From the NCBI RefSeq assembly GCF_000003815.2, contig NC_049980.1, positions 21,121,807 to 21,185,806 on the forward strand: a stretch of DNA of 64,000 nt, written 5' to 3'. The translations under genes and the position numbers were made by a program. The stretch's first letter is position 1, and each line of letters starts with the position of its first letter. Under the pieces are notes generated by a model, which saw only the letters and a program-made list of their open reading frames with translations, did no database searches and was not told the origin of the DNA. Positions 1 through 10,870 of the stretch are shown one piece after another. This DNA is from Branchiostoma floridae (Eukaryota; Chordata; Leptocardii; Amphioxiformes; Branchiostomatidae).

Positions 1-189
1 TGTTGGCAACAAACAGAACTTACTGACGTATGCAGTATTTTCAGGTGTCTCTATTTGAGTGCAAAGGTACGCATCGTCCTGAAATCATGGAAAAATATCG
101 TAGAAAACAGCTTTTCAAAAAGACAAAGACACATTTTAGAAGTTATTTTTGTTAACAAATGCATTTTAAACTATAGCAAATTCACTTTT

Positions 190-420
190 CTAATGAATGA
201 ATGAAATATAAACAAATGAAAATAAAAGTTGAATGAAAATAAATGAATGAAATGAATAGAAATTATGAAATGAATGAATGAATGGGCAAAAGATTAAATG
301 AATGAGTGAATGAATGAATAAATGAGTGAATGAATGAATGAATGAAGGAATGTATGAATGAAGGAATGAATAAAGGAATGCCTGATTGATGAATGAATGA
401 GTGAACAAACGAACGAATGA
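190..420. repeat. AATG/ATGA tetranucleotide microsatellite
   Basis: About 230 bases of imperfect AATG repeats lie just intronic of the PHM-like exon. They create long, low-complexity open frames on the minus strand (FIHSFIHS-type peptides) that are not genes. Confidence 0.95.
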
Positions 421-449
421 ATAAAGTACGACTGTTTCCTGTATCCCAC

Positions 450-665
450 CTGACGAGGGAAGACTCCAGGCATCTTCACGTACATCACAAAATCCTCGAA
501 CACATCCTCCTCCTCCTCCTGGTGTCTGGCGTAGTTCTGTCTCTCGAACACGCCGTCCTCGACGGGATAGTCGTACGCCCACTGTTGGCGGGAGGCGTCG
601 CCGACCGTGCCGCACAACGCCAGGCACAGCAGGCTCCAGGAGAACACGCTCATCCTCTGCTTCAT
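450..665 (-). CDS. PAM: Signal-peptide exon of a probable peptidylglycine alpha-hydroxylating monooxygenase (PHM/PAM); partial gene
   Basis: PHM is a secretory-pathway copper monooxygenase that hydroxylates glycine-extended neuropeptides as the first step of C-terminal amidation. The exon starts at ATG 665-663 and encodes 72 residues: a hydrophobic signal peptide (about residues 5-24, core SLLCLALCG), an acidic stretch with EEEEDVFEDF, then YVKMPGVFPRQ. This last motif resembles the start of the PHM catalytic core (RMPGVTPKQ in vertebrates). The exon ends in phase 0 at CAG|GTGGGA, and the next exon should lie to the left of the window. Reading past the donor runs into an AATG microsatellite, so the longer open frame is not protein. 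The motif is more like PHM than DBH or MOXD1, but only one exon is visible. A non-coding first exon may lie near 16.34 kb (inference). Confidence 0.55.
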
Positions 666-1140
666 TTCTGGTTCGCTCTTTTTTTTTATATGATGTCCAA
701 ATTTTTTAGGAAAGGATTACACTTGGTCGTAAGTCCACAAGGGTCTTAAGACTTCTGTCCAAGATCTTGGTAAGTGAAATTCCACAAGCCTGATGAGATG
801 ACGCTGTCCTTGCCTCTTAATGATGTGTTAGGAAAGTCTTAGACTTCAGTCCGAGATCTTAAGGTTGTCTTAAGGCCTTCCTGAGAGGCGAGGAGAGGAG
901 GTGAGATGCTGCTGTCCCTGCCAGGCTGTTTCTCTGCAGCGATGACTTCTTGGTTCATTCCATCAGTCATGGACCTCTACCTGCATTTAACAACAAAAGA
1001 CAAAACTATATTGATTATAAAACAGCCTGTATCCTTTTGAAACATATTTAACAAAGCAATCAACACAAAGTAATCAGCACAGTAATACTCGTCTCTTTCA
1101 AAACTATGACTTCAGGAATATGGACAGAAGGCAGTTTTAC
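666..1140. other. Non-coding stretch upstream of the PHM-like exon
   Basis: No coding exon seen. On the minus strand a CATATAAAAA run lies about 25 bases before the ATG, but nothing else supports a promoter here. Two related segments (about 795-815 and 900-920, both with a GATG-CTGTCC-TGCC core) hint at an old local duplication. Confidence 0.4.
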
Positions 1141-1400
1141 AGTGGGATCTCGTGGCGCAACAGCAGCGTGTTTGGCTCAGGTCCCGGGACCAAATCCTGC
1201 CGTATCACCGATCTTGTGCCCTTGAGAGAGGTACTTAACACAAATTTCCTCACTTCACTCAGGTGAACATGACTACCCGGCTTCGGCTAGGACTGTCTCT
1301 CAGATAGGACGTTAAGTGGAGGTCCCATGTTTGGAGAGAGCCCCACCCAACACACGTAAAAGAACCGACTGAAAAAGAGTAGGGGCATGCCCTGGTGTGC
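1141..1400 (+). repeat. SINE-like repeat with tRNA-like head
   Basis: The segment has a GTGGCGCAAC... head and a CCCGGGACCAAATCC stretch resembling a box B. These are followed by a body with GTGCCCTTGAGAGAGGTACTTAACAC, TCACTTCACTCAGGTGAACATG and GAGGTCCCATGTTTGGAGAGAGCC. The body pattern recurs at about 5690-6110. Family assignment is inference; the GTGCCCTTG...ACTTAAC core resembles central domains of deuterostome SINEs. Confidence 0.5.
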
Positions 1401-1540
1401 GATGGTCCAAATCATTCTGTCTGCAGTTAATGATTCACTTACAAATCACCCAGATGGAGACCTGGCAAACCTCCATCTCGTATCAGCCATACACATGTCA
1501 GTAATTACTGATTCGTTAGGTGATGGACTTTACCAGAAGA

Positions 1541-1911
1541 AAGAAAAAAAAACGTTTCATGTATTCTGTTATCATAACACAGCTTCTCTTTTGTAAAGCC
1601 CAACAAATGTATTAAATCAACTTTATCACAGAATCACAAACCATCACAAGCAGGGAAAGAAACCAATTGTTTATGTTCCACTTTCACACGCTGCCAAGTG
1701 GCTCCTAACTCTAAGAAGTGATCTTGAGCTCACAGTCCCAAATTTAGGAGCTACTTGGCAGCGTGTGAAACTGGAACATATTGTTTTCTTTCCCTGCTTG
1801 TGATGGTTTGTGATTCTGTGATAAAGCTGATTTATCATTTAATACATTTGTTGGGCTTTACAAAAGAGAAGCTGTATCATAATAACAGAATACATGAAAC
1901 ATTTTTTTGTT
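1541..1911. mobile_element. Foldback (snap-back) element with about 165-bp inverted arms
   Basis: The left arm (about 1541-1708) and right arm (about 1744-1911) are near-perfect reverse complements, separated by about 35 bases. Shared landmarks are GCTTCTCTTTTGTAAAGCCC on the left against its complement at 1855-1874, and CACACGCTGCCAAGTGGCT against its complement near 1752-1770. There is no coding capacity. A third, inverted fragment of the arm's inner part is recognisable at about 2235-2310. Confidence 0.85.
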
Positions 1912-1988
1912 TCCTCCGGACTCCCAATGGCCAGGACATTAAAGGGCCTACAGAACTCTTTCATACACCATGCCATTAAATACAGTAG

Positions 1989-2127
1989 TTTATCACAAAT
2001 TTTCAATCAATCCAAAACACACCACAAACACATTGATGAGGCAACTGTAAAAACTCAGTGAATTTTTACAGTTTATTACAAATTTTCAATCAATCAAAAA
2101 CACACCACAAACAGATTGATGAGGCAA
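1989..2127. repeat. Direct repeat, 83-base spacing
   Basis: Two copies of a roughly 56-base AT-rich segment (from 1989 and 2072) share AAATTTTCAATCAATC and ACACACCACAAACA, with a few mismatches. Simple tandem duplication in non-coding DNA. Confidence 0.85.
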
Positions 2128-2378
2128 GGAAATGTGCATGCCATGAGTGGCCCCAAAATCATCACACTGAGTTACACATTATGTTGTAAAGTTCAACGGC
2201 ACAGTGTACAAAAGAGACCCGTAGACGCTTTGTCCAAGCCTTTGGGACCGTGAACTCAAGATTACTTGGAGTTCTTACAGTTAGGAGGTTGTAGCCACTT
2301 GGCACCAGCCCATAGCATTTAAACTTTGACGTTGACATTTAAACTTTAAAGGAGAAAGAAAATAATGTTATATTGCAG

Positions 2379-2718
2379 CAGGGCTCTAGCCAGCGTCCGT
2401 TTTTCCGTCAATTGACGAAAATTTGCTGCATGTGACAGAATTTTTTTTAAACCAATCCGTCAACCTTGACGGACAAAAATTCTTGGTGGAAGCTACAGGC
2501 CGCTTGGGGACGCTGTCCACGGCCGTAAAAGCCACACACTGTTTGTCTTGCTATTGTTATGATTGCTGACTATGTGTGTCAGCGCCCTTTCGCATACAAT
2601 AATCTCATTAAAAACCCGTTTTCAAGGTCTCAGTTCCCTCTTTCTAACTTAATTTTTGCGGTTTTCGCGACAATGGGAATTGGCTGACGGAAAAAATTTC
2701 GAGCTGGCTAGAGCCCTG
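2379..2718. mobile_element. Non-autonomous hAT-like element (CAGGGCTCTAGCCAG ends)
   Basis: The terminal inverted repeats are CAGGGCTCTAGCCAG (2379) and CTGGCTAGAGCCCTG (ending 2718). The 8-base sequence TATTGCAG flanks both sides (371-378 of the 2.3-kb block and 2720-2727, with one extra T on the right). An 8-bp duplication and CAGGG ends are typical of hAT transposons. The 340-bp interior has no transposase. It is inserted between two copies of a GAGGTTG(C/T)AGCCACTTGGCACC segment (2287 and 2768). Confidence 0.75.
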
Positions 2719-3119
2719 TTATTGCAGCTTCTCTTTTTGTATTTAGCCCCACAAAGGTGTGAACACCAGAGGTTGCAGCCACTTGGCACCCGTCCACGGC
2801 CGCGCCTACTCTGTCAGCGCCTCGGAGCCAGGGTCGCCCCACATCTGAGGGTCAGGGGGAAGGTCGCCCCTCCAGGCAGCCTCATGTGGAACGATACAGT
2901 GGCTTACATGGCTGGAAACATGCCACACTCAGGAAAGGTAAATAAAGAACAGACTACATGTAGGCTGAATGATCAGTGAATCAAGTTGAAGGACATTTAC
3001 CTCTTGACAGGGAAAAAAGCATGCATGCAGTTACTCAAGCATTTGGATATGATTATGGAAACGTCAGACATTGAGTTAGCATCTAGCCATCCACCATCTT
3101 TGGTCAGGGACACTGAGGA

Positions 3120-3270
3120 AGGCTGATGTGGAATGTGAAATGCAGAAGAGGGGCGAGTAGAACAGAAAGAAACAATAAATACAAATATCCTGACCGACCC
3201 GGGAATCGAACCCAGGTCCTCCTGGTCACAACACTAGCAGCCTAACTGATGGAGCCAAAAGCCTGACAGG
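3120..3270 (-). mobile_element. tRNA-derived SINE, family A
   Basis: On the minus strand there is a tRNA-like head with box-B sequence GGGTTCGATTCCC, followed by the tail CTTTCTGTTCTACTCGCCCCTC. The same head and tail occur at 45052-45190 and 45335-45470. The flanks (about 2885-2960 and 3308-3385) are related direct repeats with GATACAGTGGCTTACATG. Confidence 0.7.
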
Positions 3271-3564
3271 CGTTTGGCATGGTCAGCTAGCGCTACTTGA
3301 ACCCCCACTGTTACAAATGATACAGTGGCTTACATGTCTGGAAAAATGCCACACTATAGAAAGGAAAATGAAGAAGAACAGCCAGTCAAGGACTTTTACT
3401 TCTTGAAGATAATATTTGACAGGTAATTAAATCTACAGTTACAATGATGATGCAACAAGAAGAAAGTTCAGCCTGAAATGATCCTACAAAGGCCGAGGAT
3501 CTAAAGATGGGGACAGAGATGTCTTGAGGGAGAGAGTGGAACTGGTCTGGGCAACTTGCTCGTG

Positions 3565-3590
3565 ACGATGATGATGATGATGATGAAGCT
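3565..3590. repeat. ATG trinucleotide microsatellite
   Basis: About eight GATGAT units. The minus-strand poly-serine open frame over it is an artefact. Confidence 0.9.
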
Positions 3591-4441
3591 AGCAACCACC
3601 CCAAGACTCCATGTAACTAAAGACAAGTATTTCTTTATATTACTTGATATCTACAATGCAATAAAATAACTCACTAATGAGACCTCAAATGACTCCTGAC
3701 CTGAATATAGAATGACTGTGGGAATGACAGTTCCATGGGCTTACTATATCTAAATTTAGACCTGAAATACTATGCCTGGCCACCCAGCCAAAGTGTTGAC
3801 CTCCAAGGAGTGTTTCAGATCCCAAAGGAAAGTCTGACTGACACCTGGGTCTGACCTCAACCCTGACCTGCTGACCAATGATTACATGCACCAATGATCA
3901 CAGAACATAAGCAAAGTCAGTAAAAATTGGCTGTGTAAAAAAATTCTCTTACAATAAGTTACATCCTATATATTCTACAACCTGATGAAATAATTTGTTG
4001 GATTACATGCACCTTCTAGCATCATACTGTAAATCGGGAAATACTTGCAGTGCCTTTATTTTTGTGTACTGCTTTTTTCTGTCAATTTTCCTCTGGTCAC
4101 AACTAGCTACATTTGGTATACTTGATGACAAAAAATAGCATACTATAGTTACAAAACAGAACAACATTAATTACATTAGTTCCTACCTACAGTATGGTTT
4201 GCCAGTCAGTCACTTTATCCATTGTGCCTGCAGTCCTTCTGTACTGTAGTTAACTTTGATTTGTAAGCTACTTGCATGATATGGAGCCACAGACAAGAAA
4301 ACACCTCCAGAAAACCGGGTTCAACTCAGGCCATGTCCTGTCAAACATCCACTAACTAGTGCCTAATGACACCTAACATCTACAGGAGCAGCTAACCTTA
4401 TCTCCAACTCCAGAGGGTTTCCTGAGGTGAGACAGGGAAAA

Positions 4442-4795
4442 ACAATTCCAGGAGATGTAGCCTAGAAGCCAGACTGTTTCCAGGGCTCAGCTCTGGAGAC
4501 AATTTTAGAAGATGTAGCCTAGAGGACAGACTCTTTCCAGGGCTGAGGAGACAGACAAAAACAATTCCAGGAGATGTAGCCTAGAAGCCAGACTGTTTCC
4601 AGGGCTCAGCTCTGGAGACAATTTTAGAAGATGTAGCCTAGAGGACAGACTCTTTCCAGGGCTGAGGAGACAGACAAAAACAATTCCAGAAGATGTAGCC
4701 TAGAAGCCAGACTGCTTTCAGGGAACAGAAGACAGACAAAAACAATTCCAGAAGATGTAGCCTGGAAGCCAGACTGTTTCCAGGGCGACACTGTC
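4442..4795. repeat. Minisatellite, 119-base higher-order unit of two half-units of about 60 bases
   Basis: ACAATTCCAG(G/A)AGATGTAGC begins at 4442, 4561 and 4680, exactly 119 bases apart, with a further half-unit at 4742. Each 119-mer holds two diverged halves (AGAAGCCAGACTGTTTCC and AGAGGACAGACTCTTTCC). A related motif (AAACAGTCTGGTAC-CAGGCTATCAAGC) is repeated at 5190-5262. Open frames across it are by-products of the repeat. Confidence 0.92.
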
Positions 4796-5689
4796 CAGCT
4801 CCTTTGCTCCAACTAAAAGTGAAAGTGGAGCTAAGGCCCAGGCTAGCTTCTGGCTCCATTTAAAGGCTTAATAGGCAGTCAGGGTGAGGGTCTAACTCGG
4901 GGGTGCCCTAAGTCCTACATTTCCTTGTGAACATGCTGATATTGATTCTACAGCTGAGAAGCTTGCCTGTATATATTTATATTCTGGAAACAGTCTGACT
5001 CAGGAAGTGTTGTAATGAAATTTCCTTGGGGGCATGTTGGCCCTGGAGCCCAGAAGTTGGCTTGTGTAGGCCCTGTAAACAGTACTCTGACTCAGGGTTT
5101 AACTCTGATGGACTGTAGTCTGTATAGCAAAATTTTCTTTGTTGATCCCATGCAGAGCCCAGGAGTTGGCCTGCCTGATAGCCCCGGAAACAGTCTGGTA
5201 CCCAGGCTATCAAGCATGCTTGATATCCCTAGAAACAGTCTGGTACTCAGGCTATCAAGCTGTAGCTGGCGATGGTGCAAACCTCTCTCCCTAACATCTG
5301 GTTCTCATTACCTTCCCCCTCCACCTGTCCTGATGTCTATCTTCATCCATAGCCATGTCCTAATGTAACACCAGTAGCACAGCCAGGGTGGGATTACTAA
5401 TCTCATTACACTGGGTAATAATGACTTAGATGGAATCATGCCGGCAATTAATCATAGCTGACAGGGGGCCACCCCTTGTACATGAAGGACCCTCATTTTC
5501 TAGTCTCCAGGCAAACATGTCAGATGGATGGAAAACAGAGAAGAATTTTTAAATGAGTGGCCATGGCATCTCGGTCAGTCTTTTGCAGTCTATCTGCAGC
5601 TATCTCCGTCCGCTGGTCAGTTCACTCCAAGCCCAATTAGCTCCTAGACTAGACTTTTATTCCTAACTTGGCCAAAGTCCCCCTATTAC

Positions 5690-6110
5690 CACTCGGCCAA
5701 GTAGGAGTCTGGTAGAAACCTCATTTTGCAACAGAACAGGTTCTAGGTTCAAATACCTGCCAGGAAATTTTAAGGCACCTTACAGGACTGCCCTCACTCA
5801 CTTCTCCTGGGTGAAACTGAGTCTGTAGCTTCAGTTAGGGCTGTCCTTCCAAATCACTCACTTCTCCTGGGTGAAACTGAGTACATAGCTTCAGTTAGGG
5901 CTGTCCCTCCAAATCACTCACTTCTCCTGGGTAAAAATGAGTCCGTAGCTACAGTTAGGGCTGTCCCTCCAAATAGAGGTCCATGTTTAAGAAGAGCCAC
6001 ACCTCAAAGAACCCACCGCACTTATTTAGGGTCCTTCCTGGTGTGACTGGTTCAAACCATCCAGTCCTATGGCCGCACCTGGGGCCATTGTTGCACTATT
6101 GATGTCAGTA
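5690..6110 (+). repeat. SINE-like repeat with an internal 60-bp tandem expansion
   Basis: A second copy of the repeat at 1141-1400. It has a GGTTCAAATACCTGCC box-B-like segment (about 5752), then a body ending with AGAGGTCCATGTTTAAGAAGAGCC. Inside it, a 60-base unit (CACTCACTTCTCCTGGGTGA..., with CAGTTAGGGCTGTCC) is present three times at exact 60-base spacing (5794, 5854, 5914). Confidence 0.6.
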
Positions 6111-6463
6111 GGGCACTGAAAGGCTCGAATTATTGATCCTTGGGATTCAGCCCCTGCAACTGTAGGCTCCATGCAATTCGGACCCATGAGGATGATCTAG
6201 ACACAGTTTTTCCTGATATCTGCGGAGAAGATACCTGGTCACTGACAGGTTTTATTCCGTGTCTAGAAGGAAATTTTACTGTCTTAGTCCAGGTGTCTGC
6301 AAAATTTCCCTTGACAAGTCCGGAGTATTCGTTAAACAGCTCAGCACGCTCTACACGCAGATATCGGCGACGTTTGGAAAAACTGTGTCTAGATTGGGCC
6401 CTAGGCTGGGAACAGATAATTAGTCTGAAAAGACATACTAGTCTGCCTACTCAATCCAAAGTA

Positions 6464-6669
6464 CTGTAAATGCATTTAAGTTTGCGGGGATTTAATTTCA
6501 CGATAGCGGGAAAAGCGACTATTCGCAGTGGTTTAAGTTTGCGGTAGCACCATGCACTGTAGTCTCTTACTGCCATAGAAAAATCTTCGCGGTGGTTTTT
6601 AGTTCGCGGTGAATTGGCAACACAAAAACTGCGGACATAAAACCAACGTGAAAATTTCTGCATTTACAG
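6464..6669. mobile_element. TA-flanked MITE, 'GCGGT' family, copy 1
   Basis: The ends are CTGTAAATGCA and TGCATTTACAG, flanked on both sides by TA. The 206-bp interior is full of TTCGCGGTGGTTTTAAG-like motifs and carries no coding sequence. TA flanks suggest mobilisation by a Tc1/mariner-type transposase (inference). Further copies: 7287-7488, 20547-20754, 37421-37628, 41388-41569, 48023-48372. Confidence 0.85.
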
Positions 6670-7286
6670 TAACAAACCATCAGACCATCAATATACAGTC
6701 TCCATAAGAATACAACAAAACAAACTTCAAAAAAAGGGAGAGTTAATAGCTTGACAGCAATTCATCATAACCAGGGGGCCCAACCAACATACACACCACT
6801 TACATGAAAGTACTCTCTGCCCTAAGAGCTAAAAAATCACGAGTACATCATATCCAGAACATGTGAGTAAGGTATAGGCAGCCAATTTTGGATGTACTGT
6901 GCTTCATAAGCCACATTCTTCGTAGCCAGGCGACCTAATTTTGCGAAATTGCACCTTGGAGCAGTTGACACAAACATTACAATTCTACAAGCCTTTTTCT
7001 GATTGGGTTCTCAAAATTGTACTACATGTTCAATCTACTGGTTATCCTACACTACAGTGCCTACACTGGCCACACATAACAAATATGTGACTAATCTATC
7101 GTCCAATCTAACATCACTGACTGACTGAATACCTTTTCCTTTCATATTCATCTGAAGGGAGTTACAACAATTTTCTTCAATCTGAAGGGAAAATTAGGTC
7201 ACAACTGACGTCAATGAAGATGGCTTTATGGTCCCAGTACATGTATTTGGCACACACAAAGGCCTGTAGCTTCTTAATGGGTACTA

Positions 7287-7488
7287 CTGTAAATGCATTT
7301 AAGTTCGCGGTAGCGGGAAAAGGACTTTTGTGGTGGTTTTAAGTTCGCGGTAGCACCATGCAGTGTAGTCTCTTACTATACTGCCATGGGAAAATGTTCG
7401 CGGACAGACCGTGGTTTAAGTTCACATTGAAGCGGTCACCGCGAAAACCACGAACATTAAACCACTTCGAAAGTTTCTGTATTTACAG
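7287..7488. mobile_element. TA-flanked MITE, 'GCGGT' family, copy 2
   Basis: Same ends and interior as copy 1, in the same orientation. The right end is slightly diverged (CTGTATTTACAG). TA on both sides. Confidence 0.85.
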
Positions 7489-7824
7489 TAGCCTGTTGCT
7501 TCTTAATGGGTACTAATTGTGCTGTCCTAAACAGCTCTTTCACCGCAAACTCTCCCATTTTTCTGTTTCCAATGTTTGATTTATACTACTTCTAGTGTGT
7601 ATAAGTAATTGCTATGAACTTGGAGAAAAATGTAATGTCTGAAATCTGATTACTGAAGTAGCATGTAAGATTTGACAAAAGTTGTTTCACATTGATTCAG
7701 TACATGTGTGTACATACACATTCATATGCAGGCAGTGACCTCTCACAGCCAAGTCAATGGCATCACAAAATGTGTTTTACGTTACAACTGAGCTACAGAA
7801 TTGTTTCAAACTAGAAAACCTCTA

Positions 7825-7911
7825 GTCTGGATACCATACCCCAACCTCAAACATCTTTCGTGTTGGTGCACGATAGATACTTGAGATCGGGCTGGGGTTT
7901 GGTAACCAGGC
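7825..7911. mobile_element. Short TA-flanked MITE (87 bp)
   Basis: The left end GTCTGGATACCATACCCCAACC pairs with a right end ending GGTAACCAGGC (about 18 of 22 positions). Both ends are flanked by TA. The ends resemble the perfect GCCTGGGTACC repeat of the element at 42307-42697, so it may be a smaller relative. Confidence 0.55.
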
Positions 7912-8293
7912 TAGAAATCTCCTTCCACTGCAAAATAAAATCCCTGCAAAAATAACAAATCTACCGTAAAATAGCATCCTTACAGGCTATACTTTGTCCA
8001 ATCCAAGTCCACTACATTGTATATAATATGCATGTATTACAAAGTAAAGCAGATAGACAAACCCTACTGGAACACCTGTAGACAAACGTGATATTTCCCG
8101 TGTTGGCCCACAGGCTAACTGAAGGACCTACGTGTAGGTGTGTGTGCACATCCTTTTGACGCACATGTACAAAATGTACAGCCACTCAGGGCCATTAATC
8201 TCATATTCATTGCGATTGAAAAGCTTTTATGTGGAACACGACAGCACAAAGGCACTGTGCAAAGCTTATTCAGTGAGTTGACATCTGTTGACA

Positions 8294-8657
8294 CAGGGCT
8301 CGAAATTCATTTTTTGGATTAGGTGCACTGGTGCACCCAGCTTAAAAAATTGGGTGCACTACAAAGATTTTGGGTGCACCACTTAAATTAGAGCAATAAC
8401 CTAATAATAAAAATTAGTTACAAGCTATTAAATTCTTAAACAAGTACCATAACAGACATTTCTATCATCTTTCTAACTTAGAATTTTTTAGTTAGATGTC
8501 AAGAATATGTTGTATACTAGCATACTTTGATATCTTTACATACATAAACCTAAGAAGATATTTGGGTGCACCCTGTGCACCCACAGAAAATAATTGGGTG
8601 CACAGCTCCAATTTTGGGTGCACCTGGGTGCACATGCACCCAGTATTTCGAGCCCTG
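8294..8657. mobile_element. hAT-like MITE, CAGGGCTCGAAAT ends, GTGCACCC-rich interior
   Basis: The inverted ends are CAGGGCTCGAAATT and AATACTGGGTGC...ATTTCGAGCCCTG. Subterminal regions carry repeated GGGTGCACC motifs on both sides, with an AT-rich core. The flanking bases are only an approximate duplication. No coding capacity. Confidence 0.75.
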
Positions 8658-9080
8658 TGACAACAGTCACATTTAGCAATCAGCTTCACTCATGAGACAA
8701 TATTGAATTTGTCCTACAGTACGGAGGGAAGGCGGTAGATAGATCTGAAACCACTTAAACGCATGTCATTGCTGCTACCAGGTATGATACTGATCTACAT
8801 AATATATGGCCTCCTTCAGTCAATATTGACCATTGTATCTACATAATACGTTTATGAAAAAAGTTTGACAAAAATAAGTTGGGCAGGAAGGTTGAAGACA
8901 CAATTGAACACGCAGAACATAACATACCGAACAACAGATTCTTAAATTTTGTTCCTTCACAAAAAAGTCCTCTTCTTTGATTTTGGAATATTCAAAGTCA
9001 TTAGCATACATTTTCCAGTGTTTTGTTTTTACAATCCACGGCATATAATATATTTGCTAGCTTTTTTAGTTGAAGCTGCT

Positions 9081-9498
9081 NNNNNNNNNNNNNNNNNNNN
9101 NNNNNNNNNNNNNNNNNNNNNNNNNNNNNNNNNNNNNNNNNNNNNNNNNNNNNNNNNNNNNNNNNNNNNNNNNNNNNNNNNNNNNNNNNNNNNNNNNNNN
9201 NNNNNNNNNNNNNNNNNNNNNNNNNNNNNNNNNNNNNNNNNNNNNNNNNNNNNNNNNNNNNNNNNNNNNNNNNNNNNNNNNNNNNNNNNNNNNNNNNNNN
9301 NNNNNNNNNNNNNNNNNNNNNNNNNNNNNNNNNNNNNNNNNNNNNNNNNNNNNNNNNNNNNNNNNNNNNNNNNNNNNNNNNNNNNNNNNNNNNNNNNNNN
9401 NNNNNNNNNNNNNNNNNNNNNNNNNNNNNNNNNNNNNNNNNNNNNNNNNNNNNNNNNNNNNNNNNNNNNNNNNNNNNNNNNNNNNNNNNNNNNNNNNN
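9081..9498. other. Assembly gap (418 N)
   Basis: Run of N; open frames crossing it are meaningless. Confidence 1.
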
Positions 9499-9868
9499 GA
9501 CGTGTCTGTTGCCTCCTGGTCGTGAGGCTTTGAACTTGCCCTTGAGGCCCGCCCTCACAACTGGTGTGCATTAAGGTGGGGAGTCAATACCATATCTGAG
9601 TGCCACAGGCTTAATGCAGACAAATGAGGTGTCAAGACTGCCGGAGAAAGTGATACTAAGAAGGCACACACGCTGACACAGAAAAGTTGGACATTTTTCA
9701 GGTGCGAGCAAGAAGTTGATTAGCCTGGGTGCTATCCTCCGTAGACAGTGTAGTTAAACCACTGGCTCAACTGAGTAGTGCTGAATAAAGCTTTGGACTA
9801 TATTGTACATTGTGTTTTCTTTCAATATTGTCCTGTATTAATAAATAGACAGTTGCCTTATACAATGT

Positions 9869-10195
9869 CAGGGCTCGAAATACTTTTCTGCATGGTGCAG
9901 GTGACATTGAAAATTACCTGCACCAGAAAAATTTCACCTGCACCACTCTGAACTTAAGAATTATGCATCATACTAAAATTGTTCAGGAACCATGCATTGT
10001 TTTTTCTTTCTTTCATATCTTATCAATATGCAGCTAATAACAATCCATACACACCTACATCATAGGACATTTATGTGTAGAACCCAGTACATGGACCAGT
10101 AGTGCAGGTTAGGTGCAGGTAGACACTAGAAATACCTGCACAGCTCCAATTTTACCTGCACTAACGTGCATATGCAGGTGGTATTTCGAGCCCTG
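9869..10195. mobile_element. hAT-like MITE, CAGGGCTCGAAAT ends, ACCTGCAC-rich interior, copy 1
   Basis: Ends CAGGGCTCGAAATAC and GTATTTCGAGCCCTG, with AATGT next to both ends. The subterminal regions hold repeated ACCTGCAC/GTGCAGGT motifs. Another copy, in opposite orientation, lies at 21740-22033. It shares its ends but not its interior with the element at 8294-8657. Confidence 0.8.
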
Positions 10196-10390
10196 AATGT
10201 CAATGTATATTGCTTTTGCCTTACATTGTACCTGCGACAATTGTTGGGCAATACGTGTGACTACTGTTAGCAAGCAGTCACTACTAATAGTAGTACTATG
10301 GAAGGTACCCAGGACGAGGTCGGAAGTTGATTTATTTATTTATTAAGTTGATGTGCCCAACTTCTGTACTACAGCCCTTTTATTTTGTGG

Positions 10391-10870
10391 TAGGGGTGGG
10401 TGGGTACCGGTACAGAAAATTCAGGTACAGGTATGGTCCATGTCTAGAGGATCAGGTCCCGGACCTGAACCTGAACCTAATCGCCTGGGAAAACTTTTGA
10501 ATGGGCGCTAATCAAAACAATGGTGCATTTCGCTACAAAGGATTCTATTTCGTGGAGTATCCGATTTCTACTGCCTGGCGTGTTAAAATCCTACCTAGAT
10601 GTAAACAACACTAAGTAACTGCCTCTGTTTACGTTAATAACTCTTTACCAAGTTTGACTGTAGAAACTTGGTAAAGATGACCCTAGACTCTCCCCTTCGC
10701 CCGTTACCTGTGGATCAGCAAGCCCCAAAAGACAATTGAACTCCTGCTGGTATAATCAGTTATGTCTGTTCAATTTCAAATCGGTCCAAAATCCAGTCCA
10801 CTGATTTTTCCACGTCCATTTTTTCTAGACTGGTGCAACAAGAAAAAAACGGTTTTGTACCGGTACCCCT
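10391..10870. mobile_element. 'GTACCGGTAC' element, copy 1
   Basis: The ends are AGGGGTGGGTGGGTACCGGTAC on the left and GTACCGGTACCCCT on the right. The left third is rich in CAGGTAC/GGACCTGAACC motifs, and an internal hairpin has arms ACCAAGTTT.../...AAACTTGGT (10650-10675). A full inverted copy is at 12720-13192, with fragments at 17937-18145 and 40672-40715. No transposase. Confidence 0.75.

Noticed and set aside
190-627. Long minus-strand open frame rich in FIHSF
   Set aside because: Produced by the AATG microsatellite and not sharing the frame of the signal-peptide exon.
4624-5368. Overlapping open frames on both strands
   Set aside because: They follow the periodicity of the 119-bp minisatellite and adjacent short repeats; no protein-like motif.
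4442-5974. Regularly spaced repeats considered as a CRISPR-like array
   Set aside because: Units are contiguous tandem repeats without unique spacers, in a eukaryotic intron/intergenic context.
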